Shown piece after piece: positions 24,777 to 33,700 of a stretch of DNA of 64,000 nucleotides. Numbering within the stretch: the stretch's first letter is position 1; every line of letters begins with the position of its first letter. Below the pieces are notes generated by a model. That model was not told the origin of the DNA and searched no databases. It worked only from the letters and a program-made list of their open reading frames with translations. The DNA is taken from the IMG/VR virus record IMGVR_UViG_3300046694_000136, positions 62,001 through 126,000 of that record; one strand, 5' to 3'. The translations under genes were made by a program, and so were the position numbers. The DNA comes from a virus.

Positions 24777-25567
24777 GAAGTCTAGGTGCGTTGGGGATGA
24801 GCATCGGCACGTCCCTTGCCATCGAGCAACCGGAGGCAGCTGCACAGATTCGAGGTTCTGACGTTATACTCTTTAATTTGCTTACTTTGATCCGTAACGC
24901 TCACGATGCGTACGAGAGCAAAGAAGACAAGGCTGACCTTAAGCCTGAACAACTTATGGAAGACGTTGTAAACGACCTCAAGATGCTCAGCAGGTGGTTA
25001 GAGGAGGTTCGCAAGACTAAACCGCTCCAGTTGATCGTTTATTATCCGTCGTATTTCTCGATGAAGTTCAGATTCCCTTTGGCTGACTTAGCAAAGCGTG
25101 AAACGGACAACCAGAAGAAGTTCGACAAGCTATCGGATAAAACCGCTGACCTTATTTATGACAAGTACAAGAAACTGATTGAACGTACTGATATTGGAAT
25201 GCCGTCATTTAAAGGTAAAGGGATTGTAATGACTCACCGTGTGGTTGACCTAGCTGTGCATGATCATGTACTCAGGTTAACTTTGATGGAATCCTACACG
25301 GGGAAGCTTAAACCCTACACGCAGTGGTACACGAAGCTCACCGGTGGGAAAGAGCTTTACTACCTGCCGTTTAACAAGCTCACCATTCAAATCTTCGGTG
25401 ACAAGTCAACAGACTTTGCCTCTTCTTCCAAAGCCATTAAGGATCTGGTCAAGAAGCTGGCTCAGGATTCCAGCTGGACCCCTGCCACTACGGTAAGCAG
25501 GTGCCGTCTCAACATCAACATGTTAAACGATGGTATTGATAAAGCAGCGTTACTGAAAATGCTTTAA
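24773..25567 (+). CDS. Uncharacterised protein coupled to the Mre11-like nuclease
   Basis: 264 aa, starting within the stop of the nuclease gene (ATGA). Begins MRSLGALGMSIGTSLAIEQ, a mildly hydrophobic start without a clear signal peptide. The remainder is Lys-rich and helical, containing no Walker or zinc motifs. Strict coupling suggests that it acts with the nuclease, perhaps as an adaptor, but this is inferred only from arrangement. Confidence 0.6.
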   Translation: MRSLGALGMSIGTSLAIEQPEAAAQIRGSDVILFNLLTLIRNAHDAYESKEDKADLKPEQLMEDVVNDLKMLSRWLEEVRKTKPLQLIVYYPSYFSMKFRFPLADLAKRETDNQKKFDKLSDKTADLIYDKYKKLIERTDIGMPSFKGKGIVMTHRVVDLAVHDHVLRLTLMESYTGKLKPYTQWYTKLTGGKELYYLPFNKLTIQIFGDKSTDFASSSKAIKDLVKKLAQDSSWTPATTVSRCRLNINMLNDGIDKAALLKML

Positions 25568-25615
25568 TAATACTGTCGACACCATATTCTTGTACCGAAT
25601 TAAGGAATTTTTCGC

Positions 25616-26305
25616 ATGGCACAGCCAAACAACAACGCCCGCCGCAAGACCATCTTCGACGACTGGAAACAGCCTCAAGCCGCTACCATTGATCCGGTAC
25701 AAGGCGGTAAGTATCCGGCGACCTGGATTATCCAGCAGAAGTCGAACGGCAAGATCGTCATGAAGATCAACGACGGTATCTACGATCCGAACTCCAAGTC
25801 GAACGTCCACAAAGAAGTGGAGATGAACTGGTCGGACCGTAACGCCCTGATGGAAGGCATCAAGGAGGCCTGCGCGGATCCATCGTTCGAAACCAGCCAG
25901 CTGGTCGTTCGTAAGAAAGACTTCATCAAGTCCGGTGGCCAGAGCAAGATCTCTGACAACCCGATCGTTAAGGCGATGTTCACCATCGACCGCGACAAGA
26001 ACTCCGGCGTGATCAGCGTGACCTACCGTAAAGGTGAGTACAACGCCAAGATCGTCTTCCGCGGTGCCAACGACACCGTGCTGTACCGTAAAGACTCCAC
26101 CGGTAACAAAGTTGAAGACCATGGCACCCTGTCCCGTTGGGCGGCCAAGGCCTGGGTTAAGTGGCACCAGGATCCAGTGAACCAAATGGAACGTGAGATG
26201 TACGAGCCGCCTGCTCCTAAAGAAGGCGCATTCCCTGCCAAGAATGACAAGCCTCGTAACGATAGCGACTTCGATTCGTCCTATGACGACGACGCCGACT
26301 TCTAA
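25616..26305 (+). CDS. Candidate single-stranded DNA-binding protein
   Basis: 229 aa. Basic, aromatic-containing beta-rich body followed by a disordered Pro/Asp-rich tail that ends SDFDSSYDDDADF. An acidic tail with terminal Phe is the protein-docking signature of bacterial and phage SSBs (for example E. coli DDDIPF and T7 gp2.5). No canonical OB-fold signature was recognised. The strong codon bias implies abundance, as expected for an SSB. Neighbours: the Mre11-like nuclease upstream and an RNAP subunit downstream. Own terminator at 26322. Confidence 0.55.
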   Translation: MAQPNNNARRKTIFDDWKQPQAATIDPVQGGKYPATWIIQQKSNGKIVMKINDGIYDPNSKSNVHKEVEMNWSDRNALMEGIKEACADPSFETSQLVVRKKDFIKSGGQSKISDNPIVKAMFTIDRDKNSGVISVTYRKGEYNAKIVFRGANDTVLYRKDSTGNKVEDHGTLSRWAAKAWVKWHQDPVNQMEREMYEPPAPKEGAFPAKNDKPRNDSDFDSSYDDDADF

Positions 26306-26321
26306 GGACTAGTGAGATAAA

Positions 26322-26345
26322 GAGAGGGAGGGAAACCTCCCTCTC
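26322..26345 (+). terminator. GAAA-loop terminator
   Basis: GAGAGGGAGG-GAAA-CCTCCCTCTC, perfect 10-bp stem with a GNRA tetraloop, then CCCTCTTTTCCC. Confidence 0.75.
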
Positions 26346-26379
26346 CCCTCTTTTCCCTATAGGTGGAATTTTTAAAACC

Positions 26380-26387
26380 TATATTAC
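26380..26387 (+). promoter_or_regulatory. Early promoter TATATTAC
   Basis: Exact match in AAACCTATATTACCAG, 31 bp before the next start codon and just after a terminator. Confidence 0.78.
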
Positions 26388-26417
26388 CAGTGTGTTAGGT
26401 AGCCTCTGGAGTTGCTG

Positions 26418-27977
26418 ATGTTAACGATTGAAGTTATTCGAAAATCCATGAAGGGAATGAAGGCTATGGTTGTAGCCCTCAATGAACACTCCCTCAGGTT
26501 TAACGGCGACAACTCTATTAAACTGGAGAAGTCCAACAAGGGTAATATTAAGTCACAGGAAGGTAAACTGTTTGATGCGTTTAACGATTATGTTGAACGT
26601 TACTTTGATTCTGAAGAACGGCTAGCGTTATACAAGCTGTACGAGAAAGCTCACCGGATCTGCGAGAACCCGACTTACCGTGGGTACAAAGTAGAACTGC
26701 CTGAGATCAAACCGATCATCAACCAGATCTTGGATTTCATCCAGCCAGCTCGGTTCATGGACTTCGTCGGTAACTCTCGGCATCTGGTGATTCCTCCAGA
26801 GTTGAATGTGGCAGCCAGCAAAGGGTACTACCCTGCTGAAACCACGATCACCGAAGAACATTACGTTCACTTGGTGAAGATGACTCTGCTGGTTCGCAAC
26901 ATCTATCCGATTATCTTCTCGCTGACGTATCGTTATGCTGGGTTCATGAACATGAGCTTTGCAGAATTCGTTTGCGGTGACTTGATCAAGGACAACCCTC
27001 ACATCATCAATACCGAGGGCTGGCGTAAGCTGTTGCTGTATGTGGATTATTCATTCAAGAAGCGTGGGGAACCGTTAAAGGTCGACGGTGTGGGAAGCAT
27101 GGAGTATTTCGTGGAGCATGTGCTCTACAATACTGTCTTCACACGTTTGTGCTGTGCCATTATTCCGGAAACGGAAGAAGGCAAGAACTTGGCAACTGCG
27201 ATCAACGCTGCTGTACGGCAGCATGAGTCCAGTGGCGCTAAGTGGCGTCGTAAGGACGACGGTTATGAAGGGGAAGAAGAGAAGCGTTCGCTGTATGAGC
27301 GTTATCAAGCGAAAGAGGACGTTAAGTCTACCGACGAAGAAGTTGAAGCTGAATTCTTCTCGATGGGTTTGATGGACGAGTGCGACAATGAACGTCACAC
27401 GGATCGCTTTGCCATCCCATGCATGTCACTGGGCATCAAGCAGCCAGATCTTGTAGAGAAGATCTTCGACAACATCCCACCCAACTGGGAGTTCGAGCTT
27501 GCACCTCACAACCTTAAATTACTGCAAATGGTATTTAAGGGTGACATTTCTATCATGATTTACTGGGCGGCTAACTATACCCAACTGATGGCAGCCATTG
27601 CGCTGGCTCAGGTTCGGTTAGCTGAATGGGGTTACGAGTACCTCCCGACTATTGTTGGGGCTATTCATGATCCAAACGGCATGCGGTCTATTGCCGATAT
27701 TCTGAAGTTGACCTCGACGGATAAAGATTATCTGGAGAGTATCTGTGACGTCCAAAGTAGAAACGATGAGGGTCGATCCTTCAACGAAGCTATTGAAGAC
27801 GCTACCGACTTCTTGGAAGGTCTTGCAGCGGGTCAGTGGAAATCCAACTTGGAGTATGGTGTTCTTAACGAACTCGAGATTTACGATCGAGTCGAACGCG
27901 GTGCCTTGTTTGAGATCGAGATTGAACCCAAGATACGTGAAGAGTTTATGCGTTTGGTTAGGCAAATCAGCGAATAA
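26418..27977 (+). CDS. Probable fifth subunit of the non-virion RNA polymerase (phiKZ gp68-like)
   Basis: 519 aa from ATG 26418 (GGAG seven bases upstream; a TTG at 26412 is less likely). No catalytic motif of its own. It lies between the gp55-like and gp71/73-like genes exactly where phiKZ carries gp68, which binds the nvRNAP and is needed for promoter recognition. Mostly helical, rich in charged residues, with an acidic/basic linker at about 277-312 (KWRRKDDGYEGEEEKRS). It has its own early promoter. Assignment is by synteny and size, not by sequence comparison. Confidence 0.55.
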   Translation: MLTIEVIRKSMKGMKAMVVALNEHSLRFNGDNSIKLEKSNKGNIKSQEGKLFDAFNDYVERYFDSEERLALYKLYEKAHRICENPTYRGYKVELPEIKPIINQILDFIQPARFMDFVGNSRHLVIPPELNVAASKGYYPAETTITEEHYVHLVKMTLLVRNIYPIIFSLTYRYAGFMNMSFAEFVCGDLIKDNPHIINTEGWRKLLLYVDYSFKKRGEPLKVDGVGSMEYFVEHVLYNTVFTRLCCAIIPETEEGKNLATAINAAVRQHESSGAKWRRKDDGYEGEEEKRSLYERYQAKEDVKSTDEEVEAEFFSMGLMDECDNERHTDRFAIPCMSLGIKQPDLVEKIFDNIPPNWEFELAPHNLKLLQMVFKGDISIMIYWAANYTQLMAAIALAQVRLAEWGYEYLPTIVGAIHDPNGMRSIADILKLTSTDKDYLESICDVQSRNDEGRSFNEAIEDATDFLEGLAAGQWKSNLEYGVLNELEIYDRVERGALFEIEIEPKIREEFMRLVRQISE

Positions 27978-28004
27978 ACGAATTAAGATAGATGGAGAAC
28001 AGCG

Positions 28005-29450
28005 ATGGCTGAAATTACTACTGTACTGCAACGCGCTTATTTTGGTATCGGCACGACTCAACACGACCACGTGCACCGGCATAGCACGTTGCATCTGGAG
28101 AACGTCGAGATCGACCGACTCCGTCACGAACAAGAGAAGGGCGGGATTCTTCCCAAGACTCTCCACGACGTCGCAATGAACTCCGGTCAGCTCTGCTCGC
28201 AGCCTCAAGGCTATGTCTCGGTTGAAGAAGGTATGAACATGCGTCGTGGCATCTGCCTCCTCCAGTTCGAGATCTATTCGAACGCGGCAGAAGCGTCCAA
28301 CATGTCCGTCGTCTGCTACTTGGTCGGCGGTAACAGCTCAGCCGAGAATGGCCTGGATCCTACTACTCGGATTCAACCGGTTCGTTGCTGGAGCACGCTG
28401 ACCTCGCAGACCAACGATGCCCAAGGCTATCCAACTGTTCGCCAAGTCGTCGACACTACACACCAGTTCCTGCTGGGGGATCCGTACGGCGCTAAAGAAA
28501 TGGCGGCAGTGCGTCCGTATGACGTGGCCAGTGCTGCATTGGGCTTTGCTGTCAGTGATGGTGACGGCTCCGCTCAGAACTATTGCGGTGTAGCCAACTC
28601 CGACCTGACCAATCAGTTGCTGATGTCGAAGACTCAGAACCTGAACCCAACTCACTACGCGAAAGAGCTGTTGAAGTTGGCGGTACAGACTGGCGATGAA
28701 GTCAGTCAGAACGGTCAAGACATGGCGTGGGCTATTGGTGACTACATGACCACCAGCAGCCTGAACGAGATCTCTCCGCACGATAACCCATTCATGCAGA
28801 CCATGATGAGTGTGCTGAGCGTTCACAGTCTGGCAAGCTTCCGTGGTTGGTCGATCGATGAAATGGTTGAAGTATGGCCAAACTTCCTCGACGTACTGAA
28901 CCTGGACAACATGGACGTAACCAAGTTCGCTGCCGATGATACTACGTTGGTCACCAGCGACTACGGTCGTGTGAACCAGCACGAGATCATCGCATCCGAA
29001 GCGGCCATGATGTGTGTACACCAACTGCTGGCGTGCGGTCTGATGTCGTATCAGTTCAGCGCGACCAACAACCCGACGGCTTTCGACGGGATCGGTGGTG
29101 ACGAAGGTGGCGGTGTATCGTTCTCTCCAGGCAAGGCAATGTCGGTTCTGGATAACGACACCAACATGGAAGGTCGTACCGAAACGTTCAACCGTCAGTT
29201 CACTGATGCGTTCTTCGCCAAGTACACTGGTCCGTACGCTCACCTGCGAACGCTCATCAACCTGAACATGGAGTGTCATATGTTCGGTGAGACCCGCGTG
29301 ACCATCTCGTTCGGTAACGAGTACCACAACGGTAAAACGTTCAGCAACGCAACCTATTACATTAACCATTCCAGTTCTTCCATCTCTGGTACCGAGAACG
29401 GTCTTTCAGAGTCCCGGAACTACTTGAGCAACATCAAGGAATACTTCTAA
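28005..29450 (+). CDS. phiKZ gp69-position protein, candidate nuclear import factor (PicA/Imp1)
   Basis: 481 aa, ATG 28005 preceded by GGAG. Alpha/beta with few charged clusters and no recognised catalytic motif or membrane segment. In phiKZ the gene after gp68 is gp69, described as an import factor associated with chimallin (Imp1/PicA). The same position here is the only ground for the name. Codon bias is strong, indicating abundance. The gene is 11 bp from the 29462-30976 gene, suggesting that the two are expressed and may act together. Alternative: another shell-associated or structural protein. Confidence 0.45.
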   Translation: MAEITTVLQRAYFGIGTTQHDHVHRHSTLHLENVEIDRLRHEQEKGGILPKTLHDVAMNSGQLCSQPQGYVSVEEGMNMRRGICLLQFEIYSNAAEASNMSVVCYLVGGNSSAENGLDPTTRIQPVRCWSTLTSQTNDAQGYPTVRQVVDTTHQFLLGDPYGAKEMAAVRPYDVASAALGFAVSDGDGSAQNYCGVANSDLTNQLLMSKTQNLNPTHYAKELLKLAVQTGDEVSQNGQDMAWAIGDYMTTSSLNEISPHDNPFMQTMMSVLSVHSLASFRGWSIDEMVEVWPNFLDVLNLDNMDVTKFAADDTTLVTSDYGRVNQHEIIASEAAMMCVHQLLACGLMSYQFSATNNPTAFDGIGGDEGGGVSFSPGKAMSVLDNDTNMEGRTETFNRQFTDAFFAKYTGPYAHLRTLINLNMECHMFGETRVTISFGNEYHNGKTFSNATYYINHSSSSISGTENGLSESRNYLSNIKEYF

Positions 29451-29461
29451 GGTGACCCGCC

Positions 29462-30976
29462 ATGAATGAACTCAATAAGCTGTACAAGGACATGCTGTTG
29501 TCCTGGAACACCCAAGTCAAAACTGATGGGCGTATCCTGCTGGACTTGGACGGCGATGAGTATCCCATCACCATCGACGGGATGAACCTCTACCTGCCGA
29601 CTACTGACGTCCTCGACGAAGTAGCAGTGGGCAAGGTCTTCTTCCACCCAGCGTGTGAAGATATCACCTCGAAGGAAACCGAAGTCTTCAAGGTGTTGCG
29701 TAAGGTTACTTCCTTGCGTCTCCTGAGCGCCTTCCGTTCGGTCCCTCCGGTGTTGCTACCGCTTGCAGGTCCTAAGCCTAAGAGTTCGTGGAACCAACGC
29801 GTGCTGGACCTCCTGGAGCCTCTCAAGAGCGCTAAAGGCGCCGTGGTTAAAGAACTGACGGATCTGTTCGGTCGTCTGCATGTGGAAGTTGAAGAGAACG
29901 GTCTGGATAACCGCTTCGTCCACTTCAAGACCACCAAGTCCAGCGGTAAGTTGTCGAAGGCTACCGGCGAGAAGGTTTACTACACCACCAAGCCGGAGTT
30001 CCCGTTCTACAACGAACTGGTTCGCCGTCTGGCTCGTACCGAAGGCAAGACCGACAACCAGCAGATCGAAATCAACAACCACAGCGTGTCTCGTGCTGCG
30101 GTGAAGTTGGCTATCCATCTGTTCCAGCACATCGTTCCAGCAGTGCTGTCGCCAGACGATCACGTCCACGAAGCGAATACTCCGATTGCAGCACGTATGG
30201 TTTCGTACCTGGGCTGTTACGCAGATATCGCCGAGCAGATCAACAAGGTCCAAGGTACCTTCCGGGCAGAGTTTGCCAAGGCCGGTATCTACCCGATCAA
30301 CTTGAGCTGGACCGAAGATCTGGAAAACCTGCCTGAGTGGTATAAGCAGGTTCCGAAGATGGACTACAACACCCACAACACCCACGAAGAAACCGTCCAT
30401 CAAGCAGCAGGACGTCAAGACTTCGCCGGGCTGATGTCGGTAAGTAGCAACATCAACCAAACGCCGGTCCAACAAACCCCGGGTAGCCAAGTGCAACAAG
30501 CGGGTGCAGGTATTGACCCAATGACTGGCTTCGTGATCACTCCACCACCTCAAGTGCTGGCGTCTGACCGCCTGACCCGTTACGAGTGCAACTTCGGTAC
30601 TGGTCGGGTGACTCACTACGGTGTTGACACTCTGACCAACCTGCCGGTCATGTACATCTGTACTCGTCAGGGTTCGTTCTTGGAGCGTCAAACTCCAAAC
30701 CCTAATGCCGGCATGATGAACATGTTGGGTGGTTTCAACATGGGCATGGGTGGCATGGGTGGTATGAACGGCATGGGTGGTATGGGTAACATGAACCTGA
30801 TGGCCCAGCCACAACTGCTTCCGAATGGCATGATCCAATTGCCAAACGGTCAGATCATTCACCCGGCTCAGCTTCAACAGCAACAGCAACCTGTGATGCC
30901 AACCGGTTCTCCAAGCGTAACCAACTTGGATAACAACAGCGGTAGCGGCTTCAGCAATAGCCCGGCCTGGGGTTAA
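29462..30976 (+). CDS. phiKZ gp70-position protein with chimallin-like C-terminal peptide
   Basis: 504 aa, AAGGTGA before ATG. The first ~300 residues form a folded alpha/beta/helical part. Residues ~315-360 are Gln/Thr-rich linker. About 415-445 is a Met/Gly repeat (NMLGGFNMGMGGMGGMNG). A Gln-rich stretch (QLQQQQQ) follows, and the protein ends GFSNSPAWG. Chimallin ends MNLLGGFGNGGIWG. The shared GF-x-N-x3-WG terminus suggests docking to the same surface of the shell lattice. Function otherwise unknown. Ends at a 17-bp perfect bidirectional terminator. Confidence 0.6.
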   Translation: MNELNKLYKDMLLSWNTQVKTDGRILLDLDGDEYPITIDGMNLYLPTTDVLDEVAVGKVFFHPACEDITSKETEVFKVLRKVTSLRLLSAFRSVPPVLLPLAGPKPKSSWNQRVLDLLEPLKSAKGAVVKELTDLFGRLHVEVEENGLDNRFVHFKTTKSSGKLSKATGEKVYYTTKPEFPFYNELVRRLARTEGKTDNQQIEINNHSVSRAAVKLAIHLFQHIVPAVLSPDDHVHEANTPIAARMVSYLGCYADIAEQINKVQGTFRAEFAKAGIYPINLSWTEDLENLPEWYKQVPKMDYNTHNTHEETVHQAAGRQDFAGLMSVSSNINQTPVQQTPGSQVQQAGAGIDPMTGFVITPPPQVLASDRLTRYECNFGTGRVTHYGVDTLTNLPVMYICTRQGSFLERQTPNPNAGMMNMLGGFNMGMGGMGGMNGMGGMGNMNLMAQPQLLPNGMIQLPNGQIIHPAQLQQQQQPVMPTGSPSVTNLDNNSGSGFSNSPAWG

Positions 30977-30984
30977 CAGGTAGC

Positions 30985-31023
30985 AATAATAACCAGCAGG
31001 GTCACCCCCTGCTGGTTATTATT
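30985..31023. terminator. 17-bp perfect bidirectional terminator
   Basis: AATAATAACCAGCAGGG and its exact complement separated by TCACC, followed by a TTTTTT run on the plus strand and preceded by A-rich bases for the minus strand. Between convergent genes ending at 30976 and 31045. Confidence 0.85.
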
Positions 31024-31044
31024 TTTTGTCTTAAAAAACTATTT

Positions 31045-31374
31045 TTATGCTCTGGCTGTATTATTACGTGCAATGCGTGTGTTTAATGCGCTTTCATTGA
31101 TCCGATAGATCACCGTCAGCTTGGTGATGTCCTGATGAGGATCAGTGATTCCGTTGATGTACGCAGTCGTCCACCAGAGGTAAGAAGGAATACCCATTAC
31201 CCGTAGAAAACGATAGAAGTCATTTTTGTAAGCCTGTTGGATAGCGGGAACTACCTGCTGGAAGACAGTCGCCTCCTTACGGATGAGTTCTAATTCAGAC
31301 CTAACTAACGTTTTGTACCGCTCCGTATAGAAGACATCTTTACCATTGCTGAAATCGTTATTGGGAAGTGGCAT
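31045..31374 (-). CDS. Small uncharacterised protein (109 aa)
   Basis: ATG at 31374, weak ribosome site (GAAGG several bases upstream). Protein MPLPNNDFSNGKDVFYTERY; helical middle, Trp pair (LWWTT), basic C-terminus. No family recognised. Lone minus-strand gene between the gp70-like gene and the RNAP beta gene; its upstream region overlaps the early promoter of the opposite strand. Confidence 0.55.
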   Translation of the reverse strand: MPLPNNDFSNGKDVFYTERYKTLVRSELELIRKEATVFQQVVPAIQQAYKNDFYRFLRVMGIPSYLWWTTAYINGITDPHQDITKLTVIYRINESALNTRIARNNTARA

Positions 31375-31410
31375 AAGTAACCTTCAGGTGGAGTCAATAA
31401 ATTTAGAACC

Positions 31411-31418
31411 TATATTAT
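31411..31418 (+). promoter_or_regulatory. Early-type promoter element (TATATTAT), with a second partial copy
   Basis: GAACCTATATTATC at 31407-31420, then GAACCTATATACC nineteen bases further (TATATACC at 31430-31437). The partial duplicate may be a second start site or decay of an older promoter. Both precede the RNAP beta gene at 31460. Confidence 0.65.
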
Positions 31419-31459
31419 CTTCCTGAACCTATATACCCTGATGTCGAAGAGGTCACTTG

Positions 31460-33700
31460 ATGAATGAGTTCGAATTTAACTTAACAGGTATAACGGATGC
31501 AGTCCGTTATAAATACGGGTGTGGTGAAAACCAACTTCATCCAGCGCTGATTGGTGTTAGCAGTAACTTAATTGTTTTCCCTATGTGTTCCTCTGCCGGT
31601 CGTATGTACATGGCCGGTAACATGATTCCCAAATCTGTTCCTACTGAAGGTGCAGGTGTTCGTTGGCTCATGAGTGGTAACGAACGTAAATACGGTAAGA
31701 CTTCTCGTAAAGTAGAAGCGCCGAGCAACATGATCGTGGAAGAAGTGTTCAGTATCCAAAGTTTGGACCTGAGCAAGAACACAGACGCATGGCAGCCGAC
31801 TCATATCGTTTATAAGAACGACGAGAAGAACGCCTACGACCTGATGGATCTTCCGGCTTACCACACTCAGAACACCAGTGTGGGTTGGGAGTACGTTTAC
31901 GACAAAGATGTACTGCGTAAACTGAAACCCGGTGCATGGTTACCGAAGGGTACGGTCTTTGCACAAAGTCCTCGTATTGACGAAGACGGCATCTGGCGAT
32001 TCTCGATGCCGACTAAAGTGGCCGCCTATTCGGACCACCGGACTGAAGAGGACGGTATCGTCATCACCGAGTCGTTTGCTGAACGTTGCGCGTGTATGTT
32101 CAAACATATCCGCGGGTTCAACTGGAACGAGGATGAATACATTCCGTTGATGCTGTACGGGACTGAAGAGAATCCTTCTCCATTCCCTCAACCGGGTGAA
32201 CCTATCCGTGAAGACGGTCTCGTGATGGGCTTCCGTAAACGTATTAAAGAGAATGCCTTGGTGAGTCTGACCAAGAAAGCTCTGCGTGAACCGGACCCAA
32301 CTTACGACCACCTGCTTTATGCTCCGCGTGACTGTGAAGTTACAGCGGTCCATGTTGAATCGGATCGTAGCAAGAACAAAGCCAACAACCGCAACACGAC
32401 GTACATCCCGCAACGCCATAACCAAATGCTGGATCGTTATGAGCGTAAGCGTAATGAGATGTGGGTGGCCGTGCTGAACTGGTACGAAGGCAAAGTTCGT
32501 ATGAGTCGTAATGGCAAGATCGCTATGACTCACCGCCTGAACACTTTTATCCGTGATGCTTACGGTAACTACACTGACCGTACTGGCCGTCCTAATCCAC
32601 TGTTCCGTTCCATTAAGCGGGAGAAGTACAAGGATTGGAACGTTACCATTGAACTTAAGCAACGCATGACTGGTCGTGTGAAGTGGAAGTTGTCTGGTTT
32701 GAACGGTGACAAAGGTGTTGTGATCAGCATCATCCCCGATGACCATGCGCCGATGTATGCGGACGGTACTCGGGCAGAAGTGATCCTCAACAACATTCCG
32801 GCTTTCCGCCGGCAGATCTACGCGTTGTTGTTGGAGTTGAGTATCAACTTCTTGACCATGCACATCCATCGTGAAGTGCAGCACCTCCGTAAAGAAGGTG
32901 ATTACCGTGGTGCCCACCGGATCCTGATGGAGTACTTCGAGCAGGGCTTCCCTGAGTTCGCTGAGATGTTCAAACTGGCGACCGAAGAAGAGTCCGATCT
33001 GATCGAGTACATTGATAACGTGAGCAAGAAGAACATCTCTATTCACATTATCAGTAACTCCAAGCTGTTCGGGGTTAACTTGATCAACAAGCTGCGGGAG
33101 CGTTATAAGTACCAGCCGCAGAAAGCAACCTGGGTCAACTCGTTGGGTGAGAAGCAAGAGACTGCGAACCCGATCATGATCAGTATCCAAGACTTGATCC
33201 TTCTGGACAAGTTCGGTAGTGACATGAGTGCTCAGTGCATGCCCAAGTCTAACTTGTTCGGCATGCCAGCGAAGATGAGTGACAGTGACCGTTACAGCTT
33301 GCCAATGAACGATAAGGGTAACAAGAACACTGCTGAGACTGAAGGTCGTTGGGTAACCAGCCAGTCAGGTGGTCAAGAGGTTGTGAAGTTGTTTTCTTTG
33401 GCATACTCACCCGAGAACCGCATCAGCGCAGTTCGTCGTTGGGTGCGCGCTAACGATACTCACAACATTCCTCAGATCATTAAGCCTGAAGAGTACGTGA
33501 ATAACCGTGCGTTGAACATGTCCGTCAGCATGATGAAAGACTCTGGGTTGGCTCTGCGTAATGAGTTGCCTAGTGACATCGTCAGCAACGAACACTTGCA
33601 AGGTTACAACGAAACCCGTTTGGGTGGATTCTTGGCTGAACTTAACGAGAAAGAAGCGGCACTCAAAAGCCAACAACAGGGTGGGCAAGTATCCTCATGA
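31460..33700 (+). CDS. Non-virion RNA polymerase beta subunit, C-terminal part
   Basis: 746 aa from ATG 31460 (GAGG upstream). Matches the second half of bacterial beta: EEDGIVITESF (about 197-207, cf. YEDAIVIS) and LNGDKGVVISIIPDDHAPMYADG (about 415-437, cf. the GxKGVVS-x-I-P-x-EDMPY-x-DG region), split here as LNGDKGVVISIIP then DDHAPMYADG. It provides part of the catalytic cleft. Equivalent of phiKZ gp71-73, but uninterrupted: no intron or endonuclease gene as at phiKZ gp72. C-terminus is Gln/Gly/Ser-rich. ATGA overlap with the beta' C-terminal gene ensures balanced expression. The beta N-terminal part (phiKZ gp123) is not in the window. Confidence 0.9.
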   Translation: MNEFEFNLTGITDAVRYKYGCGENQLHPALIGVSSNLIVFPMCSSAGRMYMAGNMIPKSVPTEGAGVRWLMSGNERKYGKTSRKVEAPSNMIVEEVFSIQSLDLSKNTDAWQPTHIVYKNDEKNAYDLMDLPAYHTQNTSVGWEYVYDKDVLRKLKPGAWLPKGTVFAQSPRIDEDGIWRFSMPTKVAAYSDHRTEEDGIVITESFAERCACMFKHIRGFNWNEDEYIPLMLYGTEENPSPFPQPGEPIREDGLVMGFRKRIKENALVSLTKKALREPDPTYDHLLYAPRDCEVTAVHVESDRSKNKANNRNTTYIPQRHNQMLDRYERKRNEMWVAVLNWYEGKVRMSRNGKIAMTHRLNTFIRDAYGNYTDRTGRPNPLFRSIKREKYKDWNVTIELKQRMTGRVKWKLSGLNGDKGVVISIIPDDHAPMYADGTRAEVILNNIPAFRRQIYALLLELSINFLTMHIHREVQHLRKEGDYRGAHRILMEYFEQGFPEFAEMFKLATEEESDLIEYIDNVSKKNISIHIISNSKLFGVNLINKLRERYKYQPQKATWVNSLGEKQETANPIMISIQDLILLDKFGSDMSAQCMPKSNLFGMPAKMSDSDRYSLPMNDKGNKNTAETEGRWVTSQSGGQEVVKLFSLAYSPENRISAVRRWVRANDTHNIPQIIKPEEYVNNRALNMSVSMMKDSGLALRNELPSDIVSNEHLQGYNETRLGGFLAELNEKEAALKSQQQGGQVSS

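Noticed and set aside
25580-25595. CCATATTCTTG as an early promoter before the SSB-like gene
   Set aside because: Differs at several positions of the TATATTAC core; more likely chance.
31460-33700. Group I intron or homing endonuclease in the RNAP beta gene, as in phiKZ
   Set aside because: The frame is continuous through the conserved motifs, with no inserted sequence.
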